Positions 1-9,584 of a stretch of 64,000 nucleotides of DNA are shown here, piece after piece. The notes below the pieces were generated by a model. That model had not been told where the DNA came from and ran no database searches. It was given only the letters and a program-made list of their open reading frames with translations. Position 1 is the stretch's first letter; the number at the start of each line of letters is the position of its first letter. Source of the DNA: Farysia itapuensis (Eukaryota > Basidiomycota > Ustilaginomycetes > Ustilaginales > Ustilaginaceae); the NCBI GenBank assembly GCA_023212645.1, contig JALBYC010000008.1, positions 372,001-436,000 of the forward strand, written 5' to 3'. Position numbers and translations under genes: made by a program.

Positions 1-168
1 ACTTTGCCGTCCCCTTTGCTGCCGGTAAGTTTTTGCGCGCGCGAGACATCGTGCCACCAAATGTGCTAACTGCCCCTCACAGGTTACGGTCTGATCGCAT
101 GGGCCAAGAAGAAGAACGCCTGGTACAACTCCAAGGAAGGCCACCTGGCCGTCGGCGAACAGGAGTAG
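1..168 (+). CDS. QCR8: Cytochrome b-c1 complex subunit 8-like, 3' end only
   Basis: Partial gene cut by the window edge. Visible exon 1-24, intron 25-82 (GTAAGT donor, CACAG acceptor), last exon 83-168 with a TAG stop. The readable C-terminus is hydrophobic and then polar, ending WAKKKNAWYNSKEGHLA plus a short acidic tail. A single membrane segment followed by an aromatic, NSKEG-containing tail is what the small bc1 (complex III) subunit Qcr8/UQCRQ has in fungi; that subunit sits in the mitochondrial inner membrane near cytochrome b. Only 35 residues are visible, so another small respiratory subunit is possible. It is convergent with the CDH1 gene, 76 bp between stops. Confidence 0.55.
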
Positions 169-244
169 GATAGATTACATTTCAAAGCCCGCGTAAAAAA
201 AAAGGTATACAGCGACGAGGGAAAGGGTATAAGGGGGGGGGGGA

Positions 245-2023
245 TTAGCGCAGTTTGACAAAGGGGTTAAAGGCGTTGGTGTCGCGACGTTTGTCGGTGT
301 AGGGGCGCGAGGCAGTGTTGAGATCCCAGAAGCGGAGCGTTTCATCGCCGGCACCAGTGACAATGGTGTCGCCTGCCGGACTCATGGACAGGTACAGGAC
401 TCGCATCGTGTGGCCAGTGAGCGTGGCAATCTGCTGCATGGATGGGTACTTCCACACCTGAATCTGGTTTTGAATCGTGCCGCCCGAGTAGCCGTGGGTG
501 CTGATCAGCTCGTTGGCGGTCTTGCTCCACGTCAGGTTGCACACCTGGCTGCCCGTGTCAATTTCGCTCAGCATAGTGCCGGTCGTGGCATTCCAGAAGC
601 GGATCTTCATGTCCACCGTACCGCCACCCGAGGCCAAAATGCCCTGCTGATGTGGGCTCCATGCTATGGCCTTGACGGCAGCCGTGTGCTCGGCAAAGCG
701 GTGCAGGGGCGACTCGTTGAGCCCCTCCCACACCATCAGCTTGTTGTCGTTTCCACCACTTGCCAATTGGTTGGTGTCCGTGTTCCACTTTAGGCCACAC
801 ACCTCTTGTCGGTGCGCACGCAGAGTACGGATATACTGGTCCGGCGCGCGAACATCGCGGTGGTAGATGATGCGATCGCGCGAGCCGGACGACAGGATGG
901 CTTCGTTCCAGGCTAGAGAGCCGACTCGCTGCGTATGGCCCTTCATGGTCCGGAGCAACTTTTGCTGTTCTGCATCCCAGATCTGCACCAGGCCCTTTTG
1001 CGTGCCGATAGCGATATGGTTGCCGGAGCCTGCCCAATTGATGCCGGTCACAACATCGTTGCCGTGCTCCTTGAGATCGCACAGCCTGGTGACCGAAGAA
1101 CTTTCGGCAGACCAGAGGTAGACGCAGGTGCCCAGTCCGACACCTAGAACATTGCGGCTGGACCAGTCGACGAGGTTGAGATAAAAGTCGTTGGCCAGAT
1201 CGGGCGCATCGAGCACCTTGTAGGGCACCTTGCTCAGCACACGCGGTGCTTTGCGAGGACTAAGCAGTATCCGCTGGCTCTCGAGCTTGACGGGCGACAG
1301 GCTGTAGGCACGATGGGTGGGTGAGTCGAGGGTGTCTGCAGTATTGGATGCGATGCCACCAAACAGACCGCCGCCGCCGCGTGAGCCACTGGGCGTCAGC
1401 TCCTCGCCAGCTTTGCCAAAGTTGCTACTGCGGCCTGGTGTACGGGAAGGACTGTAGGAAAACAGATTCTTCTTTGTCGGGGTGCTGGGCGAACCGAGAC
1501 CCGTGTGGCTGGAATGGCGGGTGGCCGAGGATCCGCCACTAGTGTGTATGGATGACGACGAACTGGAGGCGATGAATGCTTTGGCCCGGCTCGGCGAAGC
1601 GTCGGCGCCAAAGAGCTCGGAGGACAAGAGCGACGAAAAGGCGTGATTTGCCTCTTCCTTTTGGGCGTCTGTGTCTGCAATGACTTTGCGTTTGTGTCGG
1701 TGCGGGGTGGATGGCTCGTCGGCAATGAGCTGGTAGGCGGACTGGAGATCTGTGCCGTCTCTTTGCGGAATGAAGCGGTCCGCATAGTGCTGTTTTGACG
1801 AGCGGTGCGAAGAGGGACGAGAGCGAGGTGCCGAGCGATGTGATGCGTCACTGGCCAGGCTGGTCAAGCTAGAAGAGCGATGGACCGATCCGACGGTCTC
1901 TCTCGACGGCCCTGGTACGGGTGAGGCTGGTGTGGATGTGCCTGCATCTGCTTTGCCGGACGAGGCTGAAGATCTTCCCAACGACTGGCTACGCAGCCTA
2001 CGACCGAATTCTGTATTGTACAT
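245..2023 (-). CDS. CDH1: APC/C activator, Cdh1/Fizzy-related WD40 protein
   Basis: 592 residues, intronless. Cdh1 binds the anaphase-promoting complex and recruits mitotic cyclins and other substrates for ubiquitination in late mitosis and G1. The N-terminus is Ser-rich and disordered; the C-box DRFIPQR lies at about residues 82-88; a Cdh1-type linker (RILLSPRKAPRVLSKVPYK) precedes a seven-bladed WD40 propeller in the last ~300 residues (for example LRFWDLN near the end). The linker and the phrase NVLGVGLG favour Cdh1 over Cdc20. The start was set at the ATG giving MYNTEFGRRL; the frame is open 44 codons further upstream without a better start. The family normally ends in Ile-Arg; this one ends Leu-Arg. 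Many Ser/Thr-Pro sites before the propeller fit CDK control, as known for Cdh1. Confidence 0.93.
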   Translation of the reverse strand: MYNTEFGRRLRSQSLGRSSASSGKADAGTSTPASPVPGPSRETVGSVHRSSSLTSLASDASHRSAPRSRPSSHRSSKQHYADRFIPQRDGTDLQSAYQLIADEPSTPHRHKRKVIADTDAQKEEANHAFSSLLSSELFGADASPSRAKAFIASSSSSSIHTSGGSSATRHSSHTGLGSPSTPTKKNLFSYSPSRTPGRSSNFGKAGEELTPSGSRGGGGLFGGIASNTADTLDSPTHRAYSLSPVKLESQRILLSPRKAPRVLSKVPYKVLDAPDLANDFYLNLVDWSSRNVLGVGLGTCVYLWSAESSSVTRLCDLKEHGNDVVTGINWAGSGNHIAIGTQKGLVQIWDAEQQKLLRTMKGHTQRVGSLAWNEAILSSGSRDRIIYHRDVRAPDQYIRTLRAHRQEVCGLKWNTDTNQLASGGNDNKLMVWEGLNESPLHRFAEHTAAVKAIAWSPHQQGILASGGGTVDMKIRFWNATTGTMLSEIDTGSQVCNLTWSKTANELISTHGYSGGTIQNQIQVWKYPSMQQIATLTGHTMRVLYLSMSPAGDTIVTGAGDETLRFWDLNTASRPYTDKRRDTNAFNPFVKLR

Positions 2024-2168
2024 CGTAGAGGCGTACGCCCCAGGCTGGGGACAATACGGTAGCGGCGCGTGCGAGCACCGGGGCGGCAGAAGAGGCAAAG
2101 ATAGGCTTGTGATGGTAGGTTGCGATGCGTTGACATCGGGCCAAGGTGCGCGCAATTCAGCGCGAGAG

Positions 2169-2202
2169 CGCGAGATCGAGATCGCGAGATCGAGATCGCG
2201 AG
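2169..2202. repeat. 14-bp tandem repeat, 2.4 copies
   Basis: Unit CGCGAGATCGAGAT repeats exactly, followed by a short TACTAGC-type repeat to about 2223. It lies ~150 bp upstream of the CDH1 start codon, in its probable promoter or 5' UTR. Confidence 0.8.
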
Positions 2203-2223
2203 AACTACTAGCTACTAGCTACT

Positions 2224-2951
2224 GACTGAGATGTGGTGCGATCTAACATGAATATGCACAACGCTCAGCTCTCAGATAGGTGCATGTGATGCAGACGATG
2301 TGTGTCGATAGAGCAGCGTACGCTTCGGCTTGTATGCCAGGGCGCAAAGCGCTACGTGAGCTAGTGGGGATCGCGCAATGCTGATTTAGGGTGCCTTTTT
2401 CATGGTCATGTTTATTGTGGGTTTATTGTGGGATTTTTGGCATCGCGCTGTTGTGAGTATACTGACATCTACGGCTGCATTTGGCAGCACACTGAGGAGC
2501 AAAGCGCAGCGCGCGCAGCACAGCGATCGTACGTAGCTCTCGCATGACCGTACTGGCTGCTCGATCGCTGGATCGCACATTGCCGATCGCAATCGGGTGT
2601 TAGATCTGCCCGTTGTCATGACACGTTGATGGACTGATCCCGAGCACGGAGTTTTGGTCGTGTTGGATGCCTTGTTGCTCATGATGTCTATCTTGCGGCG
2701 CTCAAGATTAGCCTCTTTTGGACATGGCGATTGTGATTGCGCATTGACTCAGCTCGCTCCCGAATGGCACCACCCCACCTCCCCCCTTTTCCGGCCTCGC
2801 CACTAGCTCTTACGCAGGTGCGCGCGCGCCCCCCTTCTTGCCGACGACTCTGCTCTGGCTCGTTGATCTCCCTGTATAAAGACAGTGTTGACGCTCGCAT
2901 CCCCCTTTCTCCCCCTTTCTACGACCAGTTGGATCTCCTCGTAAATCATCG
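2224..2951. promoter_or_regulatory. CDH1/H3 intergenic region with H3 TATA box
   Basis: No credible gene in this stretch. A TATAAA at 2875-2880 on the plus strand, followed by pyrimidine-rich sequence, is the likely core promoter of the downstream histone H3 gene. An 11-bp direct repeat (TTTATTGTGGG, twice) sits near 2410. Short open frames on both strands have no recognisable domains. Confidence 0.5.
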
Positions 2952-3193
2952 GTACGTACTCCATCCGCGCCGCACGCGTTGTTTTCCTCCCAGTTCGCTG
3001 ACTCGCCTTGTTTTCATTCCGCAATTCGAAAATTCGAAATTCCCGTTCCTCTGCTCTACTGCCCCCCGCTCCCGCGTCCTCTTTGCCACATATCTCGACT
3101 TGGTGATGGTGGTGCTATTTCGGTTCCGAATATTTATGCTGCGCATCCCCTTATTTTCTATCGCTACGCCACTTGGATCCTAACCACCAATAG
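2952..3193 (+). other. Probable 5' UTR intron of histone H3
   Basis: A GTACGT donor at 2952 and a CTAAC branch-like element at 3180 followed by AATAG at 3193 would remove ~242 nt and end just before the H3 ATG. No coding potential is interrupted. This is inference from splice motifs only. Confidence 0.45.
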
Positions 3194-3607
<414 letters not shown>

Positions 3608-3703
3608 TGTATTTTTTGTCTTTCTCTCAAATTTCTTGTTTGTCCGCGTCGGCGTATTTGTGTGTGTGAGAGTGCGCGCGTTTCTGAAAGTTTTACCACC
3701 GTC

Positions 3704-4780
3704 ATGGGCGTGTTTAATGCTCTGGTCACTGGCTCCTTTCTGCCGTGGAAACGGACGAATCGCGAGACCGACTACGAGAGTGTTCTCGCCGGGCTTGACC
3801 ATGATATCCAGGACGTGCAGACACGCTTGACCCAGATCCGGCGTCGACAGCGACGGGCTTCGGTCACACTAACGCTGCAGGCGGTTCTGCTCTGGATCGT
3901 CTATACGGGCATCTGCTGGTTGCTCGGTCTGCTCGTCTGGCCGCTTCGAGGCCGGATTGCCGTATGGACGCCAGTACTTGTGTCTCCGCTGCTCATCTTT
4001 TCCGTGCGTCGGATTGTCAAGTGGTGGTACAAACGCATTGGCGCAGCAGAAGACAAGCACCTTGTTGATCTCAAGCGGCAGAAGCGCGATAAGATTGACG
4101 AGCTCAAGCGCGCCACCAAGTACGATCACCTACGCATGTTGCTGGACAAGTACGACGATGCGGCTGCCACCGCTTCGCCGGCTCGCAAGACGTCGGCGCC
4201 ACAGACGCCGCAGAAAGCATCGCCCGCACCACCGTCCGCACCGCCGCCCGGACCACAGCCCGGACCACCGCCCGATGCACAGCGCATGGCCATGATGCGC
4301 GCAGCTGCGCAATTGCCTCCGCAGGCACGCGCTCGCATCCCCCCGCCGCCCGTACTGCCCAAAACATGGATGGACAAGCTGGCCGACGCCGTCCTAGGCG
4401 CTGACCCTGCAGCCGTTGGGCCCGAACAAAAGTACGCCCTCATCTGCTCAAAGTGCCATGCACACAACGGCCTTGCGCTGCGCGAAGAGTTCAACGAAGT
4501 ACAGTACATCTGTCCACTCTGCGGCCACTTCAACACGCGCCGTCCCAGCTCCGCCCCCATCAGTTCCCCCTTCAAGTCTCAGCCCGCGCTGGAGACGACG
4601 CCCGAGACACCGAGCAAAGTTCCCGACAGCAAGCTCAAGCTGCGCGCAGACGATTCCGACTCAGACTCCTCTGACAACACACCACCAACAACACTGCTCC
4701 AAGAAGAGCACGACACCCGTCGCAGATCACTGCGCGCACGCGCACCCAAAACAAGCGACAACATGGATCTAGACGAATGA
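3704..4780 (+). CDS. LNP1: Lunapark, ER three-way-junction protein
   Basis: 358 residues, no intron. Lunapark stabilises three-way junctions of tubular endoplasmic reticulum, working with reticulons and atlastin/Sey1. Near the N-terminus a short coiled coil is followed by two closely spaced hydrophobic segments (about residues 55-75 and 85-105), the ER hairpin. After a Pro/Ala-rich linker comes the lunapark zinc ribbon with paired cysteines, [10 protein letters not shown] and [10 protein letters not shown]. The C-terminus is acidic and Ser-rich. The start chosen gives [10 protein letters not shown]; an in-frame upstream start would add 14 residues that do not resemble the family. The stop is 2 bp from that of the convergent alcohol dehydrogenase gene. 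Confidence 0.9.
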   Translation: MGVFNALVTGSFLPWKRTNRETDYESVLAGLDHDIQDVQTRLTQIRRRQRRASVTLTLQAVLLWIVYTGICWLLGLLVWPLRGRIAVWTPVLVSPLLIFSVRRIVKWWYKRIGAAEDKHLVDLKRQKRDKIDELKRATKYDHLRMLLDKYDDAAATASPARKTSAPQTPQKASPAPPSAPPPGPQPGPPPDAQRMAMMRAAAQLPPQARARIPPPPVLPKTWMDKLADAVLGADPAAVGPEQKYALICSKCHAHNGLALREEFNEVQYICPLCGHFNTRRPSSAPISSPFKSQPALETTPETPSKVPDSKLKLRADDSDSDSSDNTPPTTLLQEEHDTRRRSLRARAPKTSDNMDLDE

Positions 4781-4782
4781 AA

Positions 4783-6009
4783 CTACTCGTATGCGCCGTC
4801 GAGAATGGCCTTGATGCCGTTCCAGTAGTCTGTGTTCTTCTTGTCCTCGCCTGTGACTTTGGTAGCGACGACGGCTGTTTCTTCCGCCGCCAGACCGTGC
4901 TGCTTGAGCGTCGAGTGCAGGCCCAAATCGTCAATTAGAGCGGAAATCGCCTGTCCGACCGCATCCGCTTTGGCACGAAGCTCCTTTTCGTCACTGCTGG
5001 CAATCGAGGACAGGGGCGTGGGGTGCGAGTTGTAGGGTGCTGGAATAAAGGCCAGCGTGTCGGCCAGATTCTGCAGGTGAGCAAGGGGCGTTTCTTTCCA
5101 GTTGGCCGTGAAGCGGACCGATGGCCCTAGAGTGATGCAGCTGGTGATGCCGTGCGAGATGCTGTAGGTGGCGCCAAGCTTGTGTCCAAGCCCGTGCGAG
5201 AGACCCAGGTTGCCGACGCGCGACTCGGGCCACAAACTGTTGAAGCAGGCCAGCTGCAGACGCTGACGAACATCGAGATCCTTGGGATTCTTCTTGCTCA
5301 ATGGCAACAGCGTAAACAGCTCGCGGATCGACGACTGTACACTCGGTTTGAGCAGGGGGTGCGTGTCGAAACGGTACAGAAACTCGACCGCATGATCGAG
5401 CGCACGAATACCGGTCGACAGCCATAGCCGCTCTGGAGTATCCAGTGTCACCTCTGCATCGTAGATAATGATGCGTGGGGTCAAGTTGCGCGAAGTGACG
5501 CCGATCTTGTCGCCCTCGTCCGACTTGAAGCCGGCGTTCTGCGTCGTCTCTGCCACCGACAGCGTTGTGGGAATGGCAATCGTCGGGATAAACGTCTTGG
5601 GGTCGGTCAGCGGGTTCTTGGCGCTGGCCTCGCCGTGCTGCATCTGGTGCGTGTAGTAGGAAACCGCTTTAGCAGCATCGATCGGTGATCCGCCACCCAC
5701 GGCCACAATCACATCGGCATGAGACTGCTTCATGCGCTCCACCACCTCGCGAATGCCTGCAACGGGCGCATGCTCCCCAATATCCGTATAGGTCTCGCCA
5801 GAGTAGTACCCTTTGGCTGACAGTGCCTCCTGAACACGCTTGATGACTTCAGTCTTGGTAGCCAAACTCTTGCCGGTAAGGATAAAAGCTTTTTTGCTCT
5901 GCAGATTCAACGTTTCGATCGCTGCGGGAAGCGACGAGGCGATGCAGCCGGGCCCAAAGTGGACCGCCTGCAGCAGTGTGTTGCGATAGGTGCCTGCTGG
6001 AGCTGCCAT
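4783..6009 (-). CDS. Iron-containing alcohol dehydrogenase, maleylacetate reductase-like
   Basis: 408 residues, intronless. Group III (iron-dependent) NAD(P)-linked dehydrogenase. The nucleotide-binding loop VGGGSPIDAAK and the IPTTLSVAET segment are in the expected first half. Metal-ligand motifs follow: the Asp/His pair in IRALDHAVE and the histidines in LSHGLGHKLGATYSISHG. The IPTT and HGLGHKLG forms resemble maleylacetate reductases, which reduce maleylacetate to 3-oxoadipate in aromatic catabolism, but the true substrate cannot be fixed from the sequence; a generic Fe-ADH or hydroxyacid-oxoacid transhydrogenase remains possible. It is the last intact gene before the mobile-element island. 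Its stop is 2 bp from the convergent lunapark stop. Confidence 0.85.
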   Translation of the reverse strand: MAAPAGTYRNTLLQAVHFGPGCIASSLPAAIETLNLQSKKAFILTGKSLATKTEVIKRVQEALSAKGYYSGETYTDIGEHAPVAGIREVVERMKQSHADVIVAVGGGSPIDAAKAVSYYTHQMQHGEASAKNPLTDPKTFIPTIAIPTTLSVAETTQNAGFKSDEGDKIGVTSRNLTPRIIIYDAEVTLDTPERLWLSTGIRALDHAVEFLYRFDTHPLLKPSVQSSIRELFTLLPLSKKNPKDLDVRQRLQLACFNSLWPESRVGNLGLSHGLGHKLGATYSISHGITSCITLGPSVRFTANWKETPLAHLQNLADTLAFIPAPYNSHPTPLSSIASSDEKELRAKADAVGQAISALIDDLGLHSTLKQHGLAAEETAVVATKVTGEDKKNTDYWNGIKAILDGAYE

Positions 6010-6988
6010 TGTCTGTGTGGTGGAAAGAAGAGTGGCCAGAGCGGCCGAGCGGGTTGAAGTGCGCGAAGTGCGGGGTTAGGCGCAAATCCAGTTAGAATGG
6101 CGCATTTGCCTGTCATCACTACATCACTCATCATGCATCCATCGTTCATGAACAATCAATCTATCGACCATCTTTGGCCAATGCTAGTGACGCTTGGCCA
6201 GACCGAAGTTCATTGACCGTATCGCCGACCTTCAGACGTAGGGTTTTGAACTAGGTGCGCGCAGGCCCGCGATGACATTCAACCACGCGCCTTCTCAGGG
6301 CCTTTGCTCGTATCGCCATGTGCGCTTCCTTTGACTGACGCTCAAGCTCGTCCGCCGAAACCCTCTGCTGTCTCCTATACAGGGCGTAAGCCGATCTCCG
6401 GGTGTTTGTCACGGGGCGCGGCGTGGGGCAGGTAAAAACACCCGGGCACAGGCAGCATTGAGGAGAAAAGATCTTTGATAAGGGAAAAGGGTGTGACTAG
6501 TGCTGTGCAAGGGAGTCTGTATATTGTGAGACCTCAGTGCACGGCCGCACGGAGGTGGGCTAGTGGCCCCTATTCCTCCACCCCTGTCACTACCGTGACA
6601 GTATTGTGTGTTGGTACAAAACTTGACCGCGAATGACAGGGCACCAGGTCGGACACTTGGAAGACAGGAGTTCAGAGATGCGATGCTATGCCATATGCAA
6701 GAGTCAGAGGGAGGGGGTGTGCGCCGTATGAAGCGTGTGTCGCTCGGCCGTGATCACACTGCGTTCGATTTGAGCGTTTGCTCGGACGCAGCTCCTCGTC
6801 AAAACGTTAATGCTGACAAACTTTTCGATGAAGCTTTCTGGAGATTGGACAGGAAGAGTTTCGGACTCCTCAGAGTCGGAACCAAATCCAAGAGAAGAGA
6901 CAGAGGAGTCAGAATCGTAGATTGCGTCGAGATCCAAGGCATCGAAATCGTTTTCGACGAGGAACAGTGATGTCTGACGAGGAGCCAG
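6010..6988. other. Left margin of the mobile-element island
   Basis: No intact gene. It contains the probable promoter of the alcohol dehydrogenase, a 17-bp dyad motif at 6584-6600 and, on the minus strand from about 6988 down to 6704, an open acidic frame (residues such as LDLDAIYDSDSSVSSLG) in the same reading frame as, and directly after, the stop codon of the recombinase described next. Confidence 0.5.
6584..6600 (+). repeat. 17-bp dyad motif, copy 1
   Basis: CTGTCACTACCGTGACA. The inner 16 bases are a perfect dyad (TGTCAC and GTGACA arms, 4-nt centre). The identical 17-mer occurs in reverse orientation at 13281-13297. Confidence 0.8.
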
Positions 6989-8470
6989 CTAGGAAGAGAA
7001 GGGAAGGGAGAGCCCTTGCTCGGTAAGAGCTTGAGCGGCGTCTCGAGCTTTCTGCTCCCGAACGCGACTGTAGACAGAGGCTCTTTCTGTCGCAGTCAGC
7101 TCAGCGACGAGCGTTTTCCCGGCAAATGGACCCCTTGCAGATGACGCCCGAAAGTCGAGGTATGCCTGTAAATCTTGCCGGGAGACGTGGTCTCGAGCAG
7201 CGGCGACGAGCGAGGCGGAGGTGAATGTGGCCTCTTGGCCAAGGAACAAACCAGCTTCGGCGTTCTCCTCCCTGACACTATGGATCGCGGCGGTGATCTC
7301 GCCCACGTAGCCCTCCGTGATGGCTCTCGAAGTTGACGCACCGTGGCCCAGCGCTTGTCGGACGGCGTTGGTAACCGCTCCGGGCAGGTCTCCCATTTGG
7401 GCGACTTCCTTCGCGTACCCGAGACGCAGTGCGTGCGAGTACCGACGTCCCATCACGCCCGAGATCAAGCCAATCTGTCGGATCGAAGCACCGAGCTGCT
7501 CAGCAGAGGCAGGCTTGTCGAGAAGAAGGGACCCAGTGGCGGTTAACGCCCGGAGAACAGGCGCATCTGGCCGTATCCACGACAGTCGCTGTCCAGGTTG
7601 CCGGGCTGATTGCTCCAGAAGGTCGCGAAGATTGCTGCCGCGAACGAGACCATGGCGTACGGCGTGGATGAGGAGAAGGATCGTAGGATCCATGTGGAAT
7701 GCCTTTTTCAAGGTCTTGAAGTGTTTGATGGTGGTTTCGTTGCTCATCTTTTGACCTTTGCAGTGTCTGAGGGTGATTTTTGTGCGAAGGCTACGCAAGT
7801 CGACAGCGCCATGCGGAGTCAGAGCGTGGTCCAGATGGACGACCACGTCTCTGTACCGAAGGTACTCCTCCTTGTAGTACCTCGGCAGGGCGATGTCGCC
7901 ACTCCTGCAACCGAGTGCGCTTTGAAGAACCACACCAAGAAGTTTCACGACGGTGCCAGGATGGAGAGCCATGGACGAGGTGGTACTGCAGCCACGTCGC
8001 GCCCATCCGGGAGACGACGCCGAATGTGAACCAGTTGTTTTCGAAGTACGAGCCAAGGGTGGCTCTATCCTTGGCGAGGAGGTTCTCGAAATACGCCTGT
8101 GTGATGGCCTTGTCGGATGGGGTGATATGCGCATTGGGGTATGCGACAAGACCGTACTTTCGAATGGTCCAGTGAATTTGCTGCAGGGTTTTGACGTTGG
8201 GGACCCCTTTGCTGATTGGAAGCAGCATGTTTGTTCGGAGCGCCTCCAAGAAGCGCACCACATGTTCGGTTGTGAATGGTGTAGAGAGGGAGATCCCGAG
8301 GATTTCGGTCCGGAAATGACTGAACAGAGATATCATCCTCTCGTTGTGCGCACGAACGTTCGGGGCGACTCCAAGACTGTCGATCTCCTTGAAAGCTCTC
8401 TTGGTGCTTGTCCTTAGTTCCCTTGCGTTGGCAAGAAGGCGTGCTTTGGTCTTGTCGCCAAGGCGAGAGG
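6989..8470 (-). pseudogene. Tyrosine recombinase of the fungal captain (DUF3435)/Crypton type, frameshifted
   Basis: Two overlapping minus-strand frames form one protein. The N-terminal frame runs from about 8470 (no ATG until 8336, MISLFSHFRT) to near 7960. The C-terminal frame takes over at about 7980 and ends in TAG at 6989. The C-terminal part has the tyrosine-recombinase pattern: an Arg in LGCRSGDIAL, the second box RYSHALRLGYAKE (H-x-x-R), then ALGHGASTSRAITEGYV, supplying the late His and the candidate nucleophilic Tyr. Spacing and the LGH...GYV form resemble fungal DUF3435 captains and Crypton recombinases, which cut and paste large elements. The switch of frame shows no splice signals, so I read it as a 1-nt indel. 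Neighbours are other broken elements. Sequencing error rather than decay is possible. The family call is from motif reading only. Confidence 0.65.
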
Positions 8471-9419
8471 AGGTGCAATGGGCGGTGCTGAGGGGGCAGC
8501 CATAAAAGCTTCTGGTCAGAATTGTTGTTAGCTACATGTCTGACGAGGTGTTGCAATGGGCAGATCATTCGTTACAGGCGCTGAGATCTGCAGCTTTTAT
8601 GTCTCGCAGCTAGCAAAGCAAGGCTGCTCGCTAGACGCACAAAAGACACATAAGCCTGTTGCAACGCATGGTTCGTATCGCCTGTCATTCGCCTCATCAC
8701 CTATGTGCACACACTTGTCGTGCATTGATTCCCACACTAGTTGTCATGTGTTCACTCCCAGGAATTGTTCGTGCCAGCTTCTGTATGTGGGCAGAACTTT
8801 CATTAGAGGAGCACACCTACCATCGTGAGAAATTTGCGCCACTTCCGCCTCCGTTGCCCACCGCAAGCCTGAGAAGATTGCAGTCTGTGAGTGAACCCAC
8901 CAAAACCTTGTTGGCCGAGCTACGGCACAAATGTGCACATGCCAATGCCAACGCACTAAAGCAGATTGCCCGGTCCCTCAGCGGAACGACCGGCTAGATA
9001 CCCGCACAGTTGAGCTAGCTCAGTGAGATGCGCGATTCGCTCTTGCGCAGTCTTCATCTGAAAACTGTCCACTCGCTGAGCACATGCTTGCCCACCACGC
9101 ATGTACAATTTGGCCTAGAGAAAAGCAAGGACGCGCCTTCCGGAAATCCGCCCACGGACTTTTGCTGCCGACGGTTGTTGCGCACTTTAGTGGAAAGCAG
9201 CGGAGAGATTGTCTGCTCACGCCGCGGGAACCGGCTGGCCAGCGGGACACGATCACCCACCCCACAGCAGAGGCGTAACAGCTTTCCAAGTGCCTTCTCA
9301 TCGAGCCCACTCTGCCTTGGAACAAGGCCAACTCCAAGCTCGAATGCTGTTGTCACGTAAGGCTCGCATCACAGCAAGGCGAAGCGATCGTGCACACAGA
9401 TGCAACGCTTACTACCAGG
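8471..9419. other. Non-coding stretch within the island
   Basis: Only short overlapping frames without recognisable domains on either strand. I see no gene, RNA or clear repeat here. Confidence 0.5.
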
Positions 9420-9468
9420 GTCTTACCCAAAAGTCCTTCCGACAGGTCAGGGTTCGATGCCCGAGTCC
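9420..9468 (+). pseudogene. Degenerate tRNA-Glu copy (3' half), inverted relative to the real gene
   Basis: The plus strand reads GTCTTACCCAAAAGTCCTTC then CGACA, a G/T-rich variable stretch and a T-arm with a perfect B-box (GGTTCGATGCC). This aligns base for base with the intron, the 3' anticodon-stem strand and the T-arm of the genuine tRNA-Glu on the opposite strand 26 bp away, with scattered mismatches and an imperfect T-stem. The 5' half is hardly recognisable and the run after it is poly-A rather than poly-T, so it should not be functional. Confidence 0.6.
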
Positions 9469-9493
9469 AAAAAAAAAATCCCGCGCAAAAAAT

Positions 9494-9584
9494 TTCCCGA
9501 CCGGGGAATCGAACCCCGACCTTGTCGGATGGTCTAGTGCGTAAGACTGAAAGCGACATATCATAGCCGTTTGACTAGCCGGGA
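9494..9584 (-). tRNA. tRNA-Glu (UUC anticodon) with a 19-nt intron
   Basis: The minus strand folds as a standard tRNA. Acceptor stem TCCCGGC pairs with GTCGGGA (one G-T). The D-arm contains AAACGGCTAT. Anticodon stem TGTCG pairs with CGACA around a loop CTTTCA-intron-C. The T-arm is GGTTCGATTCC. The anticodon TTC is at 9551-9549. The intron is 9529-9547, in the canonical position after base 37. The mature RNA is 72 nt including the discriminator A, the usual tRNA-Glu length. A T6 run immediately downstream (plus strand A6 at 9487-9492) is a Pol III terminator. It is the only intact gene inside the mobile-element island. Confidence 0.92.

Noticed and set aside
7953..8417. Plus-strand frames opposite the recombinase
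   Set aside because: No domain similarity; the minus strand carries the recombinase motifs.
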